Source: a virus. Taken from it: a stretch of 31,623 nt of DNA. This document shows positions 1 through 7,925 of the stretch, piece after piece. The notes under the pieces were generated by a model that saw only the letters and a list, made by a program, of their open reading frames with translations, did no database searches and had not been told where the DNA came from. Every line of letters begins with the position of its first letter. Position 1 is the stretch's first letter. The stretch lies in IMG/VR virus record IMGVR_UViG_3300035701_000175, positions 1 through 31,623 of that record; one strand, 5' to 3'. Made by a program: the position numbers and the translations under genes.

Positions 1-348
1 CTCTGCAAATTTGTAGCGAAGATAGAAAATAAATCCAACCGGTTGCATTAACGGCTGAACGCCTACGAGTTTGTTTGCGATTAAGTTAGGGAATACCCTA
101 CGGATAATCGGAAGAGCATAGCGGATAAACTGGCCAGCTGTCCCAATAGAACTACCAGAAGATGTGCTTTCTGAAAGTAGTCTGTCGGCGAACTGAACTT
201 CATTCTCCATCAGTATTGCTGTTGATACCTTGGTGTATTCGTCTTCAATGCCTTCGAGCAATGGTTTGTATTTGTCAGCATATTTCTTGCCTTCAATCAT
301 CAATCTCTCGGCGTTAGCTCTAATAAAATCTTTGTAAGAATCGCTCAT
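1..348 (-). CDS. gp23: Major capsid protein, gp23-like (N-terminal 116 residues, cut by window edge)
   Basis: The frame opens with ATG at 348 and stays open to base 1, giving 116 residues of a longer protein. Residues 85-115 contain a VFPNLIANKLVGVQPL stretch followed by GFIFYLRYKF, which match the start of the mature T4 gp23 shell domain (Arg-Arg-x-x-Pro-Asn-Leu-Ile-Ala ... Gly-Val-Gln-Pro). Residues 1-60 would be the propeptide. A Leu-Ser-Glu at 58-60, followed by a Ser/Gly-rich stretch, is the likely maturation site; T4 gp23 is cut after residue 65 in FLTE. An AGGAGGAG ribosome site lies upstream, inside the end of the scaffold gene. Family assignment is firm; the cleavage point is inferred by analogy. 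Confidence 0.93.
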   Translation of the reverse strand, partial: MSDSYKDFIRANAERLMIEGKKYADKYKPLLEGIEDEYTKVSTAILMENEVQFADRLLSESTSSGSSIGTAGQFIRYALPIIRRVFPNLIANKLVGVQPLMQPVGFIFYLRYKFAE

Positions 349-353
349 TATTA

Positions 354-1082
354 TTAACTCCTCCTATTATAATTAGCTAAATATAGAATTTCATTGAGAA
401 AAGGACTATTTTCCTCTTTGTTTACTTCTGCTTCTTTACGTTCTAAAACTTTACCGATCTTCGATTCGTTTACTTGTCTGATTAACGGTTTATTCACTGT
501 TCTTTGCAACTTTTCTTGAAGTTGCTTATTGTCCGCCTTAATCTGAGCATTCTCTTTTATTAGAGAGTTAACTTTAGCAGTAAGCTCGTTAACTTTCTTA
601 GTGTCTACTACTTCTTTTATTACCGGTTTAGTTTCACCGTTAACAAAATTAGAAATAGCTTCAGAAAGTTGTTCGGTCTTCTTTGCTTTAACGTCTTCTT
701 TAATCTCTTTCTCGACGTGTTCTCTAATAATTTTCTCTGCTTCTTGCCATTTTGATTCAACAAAAAGTTTAACTTTTTGTGCAAGCTCTTGTTTATGGAG
801 TTTATAATCTTCCTCGATTAACTTCTTAACTCCTTCACGAGCCAAATTAAGACGCTTCTGAAAATCTTCTTTAGCTTCTTTAAGTTGGTTTGCAGCCTGA
901 CCCTTGACTTTATCTAAAGATTCTTTTACTAAATCGAAAGTTTCTTTATCTTCAAGCTCTTTGAGATCTGCCTGCTTTTTAACCCAACCATCAAAAGCTG
1001 CGGAAATTCCTTCAGAAAGTTGAGCAGCAACTTCTTTGTCAATGTTTGCTTCTTTTAGAATCTCTACTAATTTTTCTTTCAT
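354..1082 (-). CDS. gp22: Prohead core scaffold protein, gp22-like
   Basis: 242 aa, highly charged (Lys/Glu), almost wholly helical and predicted coiled coil, with no Cys. This is typical of the T4 gp22 assembly core, around which the shell forms and which is later degraded by the prohead protease. It lies directly between the gp21-like protease and the gp23-like capsid gene, the T4 order. Several hydrophobic-x-Glu sites (for example Leu-Ser-Glu near residue 23) could be protease cuts. The C-terminus ends in a less charged segment (FLNEILYLANYNRRS) that may contact the shell. An AGGAGG lies 13 nt before the ATG. The assignment rests on composition and position more than on residue identity. 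Confidence 0.8.
   Translation of the reverse strand: MKEKLVEILKEANIDKEVAAQLSEGISAAFDGWVKKQADLKELEDKETFDLVKESLDKVKGQAANQLKEAKEDFQKRLNLAREGVKKLIEEDYKLHKQELAQKVKLFVESKWQEAEKIIREHVEKEIKEDVKAKKTEQLSEAISNFVNGETKPVIKEVVDTKKVNELTAKVNSLIKENAQIKADNKQLQEKLQRTVNKPLIRQVNESKIGKVLERKEAEVNKEENSPFLNEILYLANYNRRS
358..365 (-). promoter_or_regulatory. Strong ribosome binding site for the major capsid gene
   Basis: The minus strand reads AGGAGGAG, then 9 nt, then ATG at 348. It is among the best Shine-Dalgarno matches in the window and lies inside the last codons of the scaffold gene. This fits very high capsid-protein synthesis coupled to scaffold translation. Confidence 0.8.
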
Positions 1083-1111
1083 AAGCTGCTCTTTTTCCTC
1101 CTGTAAAAAAT

Positions 1112-1714
1112 TTAAAGATTGTTCATGAAATATTCGTCTACGAAGTTGTATACGGCTTTTCTGAGATCTTTCGGTTTTCTAATGTCCTTCGATAATATTC
1201 TTCTGAGTATGCTTTCGTTTACTGGTATCGGATATGCGCCTGGAGTTGAGGGTTCTGCTACTAAGTCAAATGTTATAAGTTGAAAATCGTCATTGACGAC
1301 TAAGTATTCATCTTGCTTCCTAACTGTTCCTAAACCTCTGCTTGAAATTCCTATCTTAACATTAGCATCAATTAAGCTTTCTGCAATTTTTCCGTAAGGA
1401 GTTGAGAGTAATTCTAACTCTCCTACTGCTTCTCCTGAGGCGTCATCAAATTGAAGACCACTTATTAAGTGACTTGCTTTTGAAAATTCAATTGTTGCTG
1501 ATTGTGGATGATCTAGTTGCCCGACCAATTTTCTTTCTTTTATCGGGGCAATTAACTTTTCAATTTCACGTTTCAAAATGTCAGTTGTATAAATTCTTCC
1601 GTTAGCATTCTGAGCGTTAGCTTTCTGGAACAAACCACGCAATTTTTTGGGCTTGTTCTGCTCAGACACTAATTTATACTCGAAAATAATTTGTTCTACA
1701 ATGAGTTCTGACAT
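1112..1714 (-). CDS. gp21: Prohead core protease, gp21-like serine protease
   Basis: 200 aa, the usual size for T4 gp21/U9-S78-type prohead proteases, which mature the head by cutting scaffold, capsid propeptide and internal proteins after Leu/Ile-x-Glu. The catalytic motifs are visible: His69 in QLDHP, Ser124/Ser125 in GISSRGLG, and a conserved acidic Asp150 in ITFDLVAEPS. The N-terminal half carries the family's RIYTTDILKREI segment. The ATG at 1714 has AGAAGGG 6-7 nt upstream. The gene follows tandem terminator hairpins, so it probably begins a separate capsid transcription unit with gp22 and gp23. It is the obvious candidate enzyme for the many hydrophobic-x-Glu sites in proteins encoded to the right. 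Confidence 0.93.
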   Translation of the reverse strand: MSELIVEQIIFEYKLVSEQNKPKKLRGLFQKANAQNANGRIYTTDILKREIEKLIAPIKERKLVGQLDHPQSATIEFSKASHLISGLQFDDASGEAVGELELLSTPYGKIAESLIDANVKIGISSRGLGTVRKQDEYLVVNDDFQLITFDLVAEPSTPGAYPIPVNESILRRILSKDIRKPKDLRKAVYNFVDEYFMNNL

Positions 1715-1805
1715 TTTATCCCTTCTATTATAATATATAGTAAAAATTCGAAGTTCTCGTTGAGTTTTAACTAAAGAAGGTATAATAACTTATACCCTAA
1801 AAATC
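1715..1805 (-). promoter_or_regulatory. AT-rich leader of the protease-scaffold-capsid unit, with inverted repeat
   Basis: This 91-bp stretch between the terminator hairpins and the protease ATG holds no gene. It contains a perfect 7-bp inverted repeat with 4-nt spacer (GGTATAA-gtta-TTATACC on the minus strand, 1779-1796). Just upstream of the ribosome site is a TATATATTATAAT run that could serve as a -10 element; I see no convincing -35 box. A promoter is expected here because terminators precede it, but the exact element is a guess. Confidence 0.4.
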
Positions 1806-1831
1806 AAAAAGGGCCCAATTTATTGAGCCCT
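1806..1831 (-). terminator. Rho-independent terminator (second of a tandem pair)
   Basis: On the minus strand AGGGCTCAA pairs with TTGGGCCCT around a TAAA loop (9 bp, one G-U), immediately followed by TTTTT. It lies downstream of the 266-aa SWIM-finger gene and upstream of the prohead protease gene. Confidence 0.85.
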
Positions 1832-1840
1832 CTTGTTCAT

Positions 1841-1876
1841 AAAAATGCGAGCCATCGACCCAGTCAACGCCCGCAT
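1841..1876 (-). terminator. Hairpin with U-tract starting at the stop codon (first of a tandem pair)
   Basis: On the minus strand ATGCGGGC pairs with GCTCGCAT (8 bp, one G-U). The enclosed loop can itself pair TTGAC with GTCGA. A TTTT run follows. The hairpin begins within the stop codon of the 266-aa gene and is followed about 10 nt later by a second terminator. Confidence 0.65.
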
Positions 1877-2676
1877 TATGCCAATTTCTTTATTTTTTCC
1901 TGTAACGTTTCTTTAATACCTTCTCTTTCTTTATTAAATCTGTCTAAATGTGTGCACCGTTGATTCAACTTACCTTTTGGACAAGTGCACTCAAGTTCGC
2001 CGTCGTCATTTCTGACAATATAATACTTTCTTCCAGGTTCAATATCACTATCATAACTTTTTAATATGTCTCGGTTTTCAAGAGGATTAGTCTTAGGTTT
2101 TTCAATAGCTGGAGAAGAATACTTACCTGTTGTCTGAGATTCTCCTTTAAATGATTTTCTTATAATCTCACTCATCTGCCTTAAATCTATAACCATATCT
2201 GCCCAGTCATAAAGAGTGTCATTTAGTTTGAACTTAATATCTTCATAATCGTCAAGTCCAATTTCAGTTTTCAAAGTATCTAACATTTCTACCCAATACT
2301 TATCACCTCTTCCGGCAATTTCGACAAGTCTGTCCCAATCTGACTTAGAAACAAGCTGATCAGAATGGTCAAGCGCTTTGTCAGAAATGCCAGGAAAGGC
2401 TTTGGCCATCTGAACTGCGACCAAAGCCCTATCCCCGACTATTTCTAATAAATCAGCACTTGAAAAATTGTATGCTCTTTTTGGTTTGAATCCCTGAGTT
2501 CCCCAATCATCTGGATTAGCTGAATAAGAAACTTCTGCTCCACAAATATCTTCCCAATGATCGAACGGTCTTGAATTTTCCCAGTTACCATCAGAAACTT
2601 GTCCCGCCATTTCATGGTTCCAAAGAACTACTTGCTCTGGATTTGCGAAAACAAGTTTCCCTTTTTTCCAACTCAT
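1876..2676 (-). CDS. SWIM-type zinc-finger protein, 266 aa
   Basis: The C-terminal 60 residues form a SWIM-like finger: a hairpin (RKYYIVRNDDGELE) then Cys230-x-Cys232 and Cys241-x-His243 in CTCPKGKLNQRCTHL. SWIM fingers bind zinc and mediate DNA or protein contacts. Residues 10-95 include EMAGQVSDGNWEN and a DHWEDICGAEV segment, which I recall from uncharacterised phage proteins but cannot assign. Residues 140-175 are helical. The upstream 892-aa gene also ends in a SWIM finger, so the two are partly paralogous. The position between portal and protease is where T4 has genes 67/68. A good AGAGGAAA ribosome site precedes the ATG. Function unknown; a head-internal DNA-binding protein is only a guess. 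Confidence 0.7.
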   Translation of the reverse strand: MSWKKGKLVFANPEQVVLWNHEMAGQVSDGNWENSRPFDHWEDICGAEVSYSANPDDWGTQGFKPKRAYNFSSADLLEIVGDRALVAVQMAKAFPGISDKALDHSDQLVSKSDWDRLVEIAGRGDKYWVEMLDTLKTEIGLDDYEDIKFKLNDTLYDWADMVIDLRQMSEIIRKSFKGESQTTGKYSSPAIEKPKTNPLENRDILKSYDSDIEPGRKYYIVRNDDGELECTCPKGKLNQRCTHLDRFNKEREGIKETLQEKIKKLA

Positions 2677-2678
2677 CT

Positions 2679-5357
2679 TTATTTCCTCTTAGGATTTTTC
2701 TTGTTTTCTCTTAAAGCTCCAGGATAATTGTAATTACCTGTTATTTCTTGTGCCGGTTGATCTGATACTGGAGCACCTTCTTCTTTTACAGCTTGTGATC
2801 CTCCAGACTTCCAATTATCTAAGTGCCAACATGTTCTTTCCCAAGCAGGCTTACCTTTCTGGAACATGAATGCAGGACATGAGCAATAAATCGGTTTGCT
2901 GCTGTCATGCGGTTTCTTTATATAGTATCTTCGAGAAGGATCAGATTTACTCCTGTAAGTTGCAAGAATTTCTGCATCTATGCTTTGCCTTCTATCTGCT
3001 TCACTTATCTCGACTCTTTCAAACTCTTCATTTTCAACTTGATTTGAACACTGTTCACATTGTCCACATTCGCAAAGTGCACTTTCTTCTTTATTAGAAT
3101 GCTTGTTTTCGTCCCAACAGTCAGGGCATAATCCGCCAAAGTTCTTAGCGACTCTAGTACCGATATGAGCTTTACACACTTGGCATTTTTCAACTCCAGG
3201 ACTCTCGTGTGTTTCTTCTACTCCTGCTTCTTCTTTGCCAGCAAAATCCTCTTCTGAGATTTTCTCTTCCTCATCACCGAGAATTAAATCTCTTTTGTCT
3301 TTTGCTCTCATATCATCTTCTACATCTTCTTCTTTAACTGCATAGTCAACGTTACCAGCTACTTCCTGGCCAGGCTGATCAGCAGCAGGAGATTCATCTT
3401 TTAACGATGCTTCTACTCCGGCAGGGATACCTAGTCCTGCAGATACTTCAGCAAATTCTGCATCACTCATCTCTCTGTCATCAGAATCATAATACGTCTT
3501 CGTTCCGTCAGGTTTTACTGCTACAGCTATTTTTCCTGAACCGTCATTAGGTATAACGATATAAAAACTGTAACCTTGATTATCGTAACTATCAAACAGA
3601 TCAGCTCTTGATGGATCTGCAGGACACCACATAGAACCTTTTCCATATTCACAAAAATCTTCGGCATTCTGTACCGGCCCCATAACGGTTACTTTATCAT
3701 TCTCAAAAGCTTTAGGAGTAGGTTGCTGAGGTAAAGTTAACAATTCATTAATTTCTTCAGGCTCTTCCTCTGTCTCCTCTGTTTCTTCTTCAGGACCTTC
3801 CAGCGGCTCTTCTATATCAGCATCTACCATCTCTCCGCAATAAGGGCAATGATATTCCTCTTCTCCTGATTCTGCTTTAAATTCTTTTTCGCAGTCTATA
3901 CAAACGAGCGTATCCATTTCATCGTCTACATCTTCAAAATCTTCAGGAGAGAATTCAATATCTCCTTCAGGAGAAATCTCAGTATCTTCCTCACCTTCTA
4001 CTGCTTCTCTAATCTCTGCTTTTCCAGTTTCAGGAGCCGCTTCACCTTCTTCTCCTGAAATTGTTTCTTTATCTAATTCGTCGCTATCTTCCTCTTCTTC
4101 AGATCTCTTACTTACTTCTGTTTCTTCAGGTTCGATACCTTCGATCTTTGCCGCTAATTCAATTGCTTCTCTTGCAATCTCTGCTAACTCTTCTTTATCC
4201 CATTTTCCTACTTCTTTAGCTCTTGCAATAATTTTAAGAGAATTATCTACACGTCTTACAATTTCTCCGTCATCTGCGCCAACTTCTTTTACTTTCTCAA
4301 GAATCTGTGTAAGAACATCAACAAATTGCTGCATGAAAGAAAGTTTCTCTTTATCATCTTCAGCATTTATTGAATCTACAGCTTTATCTCCGTCAATTTG
4401 CTTTTCGGTATCGTTCTTAGCGTCAGGAGAAGGTGATTCGAAATCTGCATCTGTAGAAGGAGCTTCTTCTAATACCTGTTTTACTAGAGACTTAAATGAC
4501 TCTGATTCGTTCCTAATCTTGTTGAATTTATCAATTGTTTCTGAGACCATGCTGTTAGTAATAGCAATATCTTTCTTAGCTATCTCATTAAGCTTAACCC
4601 TGAGTGCTCCAGAGTTCAAAAGGAACAACTCCTCGTGCTCATTGACAAACTTATTTATATCTTCTAGCATCGGTTTTATATCCAAATTGTTAGCTTCTTT
4701 CTTGGCAATTTCAATGTTTCTAAGCAATGTAGGAACTCTTGCAGAAGTAGGATCAATTCTTACAAGCTTACCTTCTGTAAGATTAAACTCGAATTTAGTT
4801 CCCTCGACAAGTTTTTCTTTTCCGAGGAACTTCTCTATTAATTTCTCTAAGGATTCTGTTAACCTCTTGATCTCAACTTTAATAGGTCCTATTTCTTTCT
4901 TCTCAACAAGCTTACCTATATTAACTAATCTGTTCTTAGATTCTTTAATTACCGGTCTCTTGCCGAAGATGTTCAATTTATCTGACGTTTTCTCTTTTAT
5001 CTTGATATTTATAGCATCAGCAAACTTGTTTTCTGCTTCGTCAAGCTTATTCTCAGAAACTAAGTTGATTGCTTCTACTATTGTATTTGTAAATGCTTTC
5101 TCAAGAGAATTTGGCTCAATCTCAACATCTTTGATTTCTGATATATTGATTTTATTTTCAGACAGATCCCATCTGGCAGTCTTAAATTCTTTATCTACAT
5201 AAAAATAGATATTCTTATCAAAATCAGATCCCATCAATTTAACATTTTTACCTTCAAAAATAGCTTTAAGTCCTTTGTTGATATTCTCTAAAATAGGTTT
5301 TATAAGTTTATTTTCAATCTTTGACAAATCTTCGTATCTTAAAAGCTCTTTAGACAT
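2679..5357 (-). CDS. Large acidic multi-zinc-finger protein, 892 aa (possible internal head protein)
   Basis: Residues 1-300 are helical and Lys/Glu-rich. Residues 300-480 and 515-540 are very acidic linkers. Residues 485-508 form a zinc ribbon (CIDC ... CPYC). Residues 565-645 form a small globular segment with SMWCPA and a YSFYIVIPNDGSG strand. Residues 725-770 hold a second Cys-rich cluster (CQVC, CPDC, then CECGQCEQC). Residues 800-850 form a SWIM-like finger (Cys825-x-Cys827, Cys843-x-His845). A 14-residue element recurs: ADQPGQEVAGNVDY (659-672) and SDQPAQEITGNYNY (865-878). The gene sits between portal and SWIM-finger genes. The long acidic, domain-strung layout would fit a packaged core component, but I do not recognise the whole protein. 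Confidence 0.65.
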   Translation of the reverse strand: MSKELLRYEDLSKIENKLIKPILENINKGLKAIFEGKNVKLMGSDFDKNIYFYVDKEFKTARWDLSENKINISEIKDVEIEPNSLEKAFTNTIVEAINLVSENKLDEAENKFADAINIKIKEKTSDKLNIFGKRPVIKESKNRLVNIGKLVEKKEIGPIKVEIKRLTESLEKLIEKFLGKEKLVEGTKFEFNLTEGKLVRIDPTSARVPTLLRNIEIAKKEANNLDIKPMLEDINKFVNEHEELFLLNSGALRVKLNEIAKKDIAITNSMVSETIDKFNKIRNESESFKSLVKQVLEEAPSTDADFESPSPDAKNDTEKQIDGDKAVDSINAEDDKEKLSFMQQFVDVLTQILEKVKEVGADDGEIVRRVDNSLKIIARAKEVGKWDKEELAEIAREAIELAAKIEGIEPEETEVSKRSEEEEDSDELDKETISGEEGEAAPETGKAEIREAVEGEEDTEISPEGDIEFSPEDFEDVDDEMDTLVCIDCEKEFKAESGEEEYHCPYCGEMVDADIEEPLEGPEEETEETEEEPEEINELLTLPQQPTPKAFENDKVTVMGPVQNAEDFCEYGKGSMWCPADPSRADLFDSYDNQGYSFYIVIPNDGSGKIAVAVKPDGTKTYYDSDDREMSDAEFAEVSAGLGIPAGVEASLKDESPAADQPGQEVAGNVDYAVKEEDVEDDMRAKDKRDLILGDEEEKISEEDFAGKEEAGVEETHESPGVEKCQVCKAHIGTRVAKNFGGLCPDCWDENKHSNKEESALCECGQCEQCSNQVENEEFERVEISEADRRQSIDAEILATYRSKSDPSRRYYIKKPHDSSKPIYCSCPAFMFQKGKPAWERTCWHLDNWKSGGSQAVKEEGAPVSDQPAQEITGNYNYPGALRENKKNPKRK

Positions 5358-5376
5358 GTTGTAACATATCCTCCAA

Positions 5377-7284
5377 TTATAATAATTCTTGATTTCCGTC
5401 TACATTTGAATCAATATCAGTTATCTTACCGCCGAAATCTCCGTGTTCGAGTAAGTAAAAGAATCGGCTCTTATTTCTATATTTAGTATTTTCTAGCAGG
5501 CGTCCAGTTCTTTTAATTTCAGCTGTTATAGGTTTCTTAAAGAACCCTCCACGAGATTCTTTAGCTGTTATAGGACCTTCTGGTTTTTCTGGAGTTTGAG
5601 CTTTAGGAACTTCTTCACCTTCCGGAGGAATTTCTTCCTCTCCGCCCTCTTCACCTTCTTTACCTTTGGCAAACTCAGAAAATTCTCCTTCTATCCCGCC
5701 TGCTGGAGCCGCTCCACCACCACCGCCGACAGGAGCCTCTTCAGGAGGACCAGCTAAAGGCATTTCAGCTTTTCTCATTTCTTTAATTTCTTCAATTTCC
5801 TCATCAGTCATTCTCATTATATATTTATAAACATATTCGTCAGGGAATAACTGTTGAGTATCTAATCCAACCATTCCTTTAGCAATCGAAGCGGCATTCA
5901 GCCTCTGGTTTATTAATTCTAGCTTAGTCATTTCATCAATATTAGAAGGAGCAGTAATCGTTATCTCTAAATCCTTAATTTCTTCAGCAGAGAAACCTTT
6001 TAAATATAGATGAATATAAGCTATTTTATATAACTGAGCTATTACAGCTTTTTGAATACGTTGTATAGTTCTTCCAAATCTCTTATCCAGTATAGATAGA
6101 CCTGCTCTGGTCATATCTGTATTAGTTGATCCTTCAGGAGTTCCTGTAAGTCTTCCAAGATAAGCTGGAGGTATTTTTAATGCTGCTAAAATCTTGTCTC
6201 TAAAATAGTTGATGTCATATATCTGCTCAATGTTTGCTCCTGGTAATGTTTCTACTCTTGTACCTCTATTACCAGTAGTAGACTCTCTTGTAGGAATCCA
6301 TATATCTTCCTGTTGAGCAAGAGGAGATGCTTGTTCATCTATTTGGCCAGATATCGGATCATAAAATTTCTTTTTTGCATAATCTTGCTTTAATTGGTTA
6401 ATGAATCCTTTTACGTCTGCAGGACCCATGTTACCGACATCTATATAGAATATCCTTCTTTCTGGAGCTCTCACTAACCTGTTTATGATTAGTGAGTCTT
6501 CCATAATCTTTAACTGCTTCCAAATCTTACGAGCACCTTCAAGAATAGAAATGCCATAAGGAGAATATCTAGGATCGTTGGTCTTGACACTAAAGTGAGC
6601 TACCTGGAATGGTTCATATTTAATCGGCTCCATCTGAGTAGCAGCATTCGAAGCAATCATCGAACTAGAAGGATCTGTTAAAGATTCCTGAAATCTCCAT
6701 TCGAAACCTTTTAATACTCTATCCTCTTCAATTCTAATAAAACCGTCTACCGGAATTGGGACTAATTTAGCTATACCATCTTCGTCATGGTTCAAAACTA
6801 TCTCGAAAGGAGCATCACCATGTTTACAAAGATCTCTTACCAATCCCCAAACTTGTTCGTCAAAGAGTAAAGTTGAATAAAACAAATCTTCGCACTCTTC
6901 TTGAACTTTTTCATTTTCAGAATGGACTTGAATTACTGTTCCTTCTTCTATGTTCATTGAACAAGCTTCATCAGCATATATGTCTAATGATCCAGAAATC
7001 ATAGCATCCTGGTCCATCAAGTTATATTCTTCGTATCTCCTCTTCCTGTCAATCGACGTTTTTGCTACATTTTTCTCGTACCAAGACCAGGCCCAACCTA
7101 ACTGAGAATAATACCAAAGAGAGTCTTTAGTGGCTACTTTAAGATTAGAATCAAGAGAATCTTGAGTTTGTATTTCTTGACGCTTGAAGTAATTCTTTAC
7201 CTTTGTGAATATTGTAGGTTTTACAAAGAAATCACTATTTGTAACTATCGGAGGACTTCCTGGGGTTCTGCTATCGTCAGCCAT
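5377..7284 (-). CDS. gp20: Portal vertex protein, gp20-like
   Basis: 635 aa; T4 gp20 is 524. The portal forms the dodecameric DNA gateway, nucleates prohead assembly and docks the terminase. Matching family features include RRYEEYNLMDQDAMISGSLD near residue 83-102, the stem region with RAPERRIFYIDVGNM and QLKQDYAKKKFYDP, and the crown-proximal YLGRLTGTPEGS followed by a long helix. Residues after about 507 are an added tail: a poly-Gly/Glu/Pro linker and then a basic segment containing two Leu-Leu-Glu sites (about 596-598 and 611-613). The gene follows a 196-aa gene and precedes the acidic 892-aa gene. An AAAGGA ribosome site lies 8 nt from the ATG. Assignment is strong; the role of the extension is unknown. 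Confidence 0.94.
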   Translation of the reverse strand: MADDSRTPGSPPIVTNSDFFVKPTIFTKVKNYFKRQEIQTQDSLDSNLKVATKDSLWYYSQLGWAWSWYEKNVAKTSIDRKRRYEEYNLMDQDAMISGSLDIYADEACSMNIEEGTVIQVHSENEKVQEECEDLFYSTLLFDEQVWGLVRDLCKHGDAPFEIVLNHDEDGIAKLVPIPVDGFIRIEEDRVLKGFEWRFQESLTDPSSSMIASNAATQMEPIKYEPFQVAHFSVKTNDPRYSPYGISILEGARKIWKQLKIMEDSLIINRLVRAPERRIFYIDVGNMGPADVKGFINQLKQDYAKKKFYDPISGQIDEQASPLAQQEDIWIPTRESTTGNRGTRVETLPGANIEQIYDINYFRDKILAALKIPPAYLGRLTGTPEGSTNTDMTRAGLSILDKRFGRTIQRIQKAVIAQLYKIAYIHLYLKGFSAEEIKDLEITITAPSNIDEMTKLELINQRLNAASIAKGMVGLDTQQLFPDEYVYKYIMRMTDEEIEEIKEMRKAEMPLAGPPEEAPVGGGGGAAPAGGIEGEFSEFAKGKEGEEGGEEEIPPEGEEVPKAQTPEKPEGPITAKESRGGFFKKPITAEIKRTGRLLENTKYRNKSRFFYLLEHGDFGGKITDIDSNVDGNQELL

Positions 7285-7297
7285 ATTTTATCCTTTC

Positions 7298-7888
7298 TTA
7301 CGCTACTTCTGCTGCTGTTTTGTCAGCAGTCTGATTTGCAATTTCTTCCATTATTGTATAAAAACCTGTGCCTTTATTATCGTTAATAAAATCTATTAAA
7401 CCGCAAAGCTCTTCTTCTTGCATATGTAAAGAAGGAGCCATTTTTTTTAATACTCTGATTAGATCTTCTGCCATACCTTCATTAGATTTATTTGATATAG
7501 CAATTTGAGCTACGGCCCCTGCTAACTGCTTGTAATATTTCTTAATTATACTTATATCAGTTATTTTAGAGTTATCTTCAAATTTATTTATAACAGCCGC
7601 AGCCTGTTCTGAAACGCCTGTATCTTTATTCTTTTTCCAATCTGTATTCTGACTTCTTTCTATTTGAACTTCTAAAACCTTAATCTTTCTTGCCAATTCA
7701 TCAAAATTATGAATCTTAGATTTAAGAACTTGAGGATTTACTCTATCATACCTTTTGAAATTAGAGTTTAAATCCCAGACACCTCTTAAGCCAGTAGCAA
7801 CAGCTTGCATCATGCCACTTTTTACCGGTTCTCTCGGAACGTCAAATTGTTCAAATAGATGATCCAATTTGTCAATAATGCGCTTCAT
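7298..7888 (-). CDS. Helical protein between terminase and portal genes, 196 aa
   Basis: I do not recognise a family. The first 13 residues form a short amphipathic helix ending LDHLFE, the same form as the N-termini of the motif proteins further right, so a head-targeting leader cleaved after Phe-Glu is possible. The rest is mostly helical, with residues 60-80 (ELARKIKVLEVQIERS) coiled-coil-like and a C-terminal Ala/Thr-rich helix. In T4 the tail sheath and tail tube genes sit here, but this sequence does not look like a tube or sheath. The ATG at 7888 lacks a clear Shine-Dalgarno. A head-associated role is inferred from context only. Confidence 0.6.
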   Translation of the reverse strand: MKRIIDKLDHLFEQFDVPREPVKSGMMQAVATGLRGVWDLNSNFKRYDRVNPQVLKSKIHNFDELARKIKVLEVQIERSQNTDWKKNKDTGVSEQAAAVINKFEDNSKITDISIIKKYYKQLAGAVAQIAISNKSNEGMAEDLIRVLKKMAPSLHMQEEELCGLIDFINDNKGTGFYTIMEEIANQTADKTAAEVA

Positions 7889-7925
7889 ATTCTATATTTA
7901 GATTAATAGCAAAAGGATGATTTAA

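Noticed and set aside
7298-7888. 196-aa protein as tail tube (gp19) from its position
   Set aside because: The sequence is mainly helical with a leader-like N-terminus, unlike the beta-rich tube fold.
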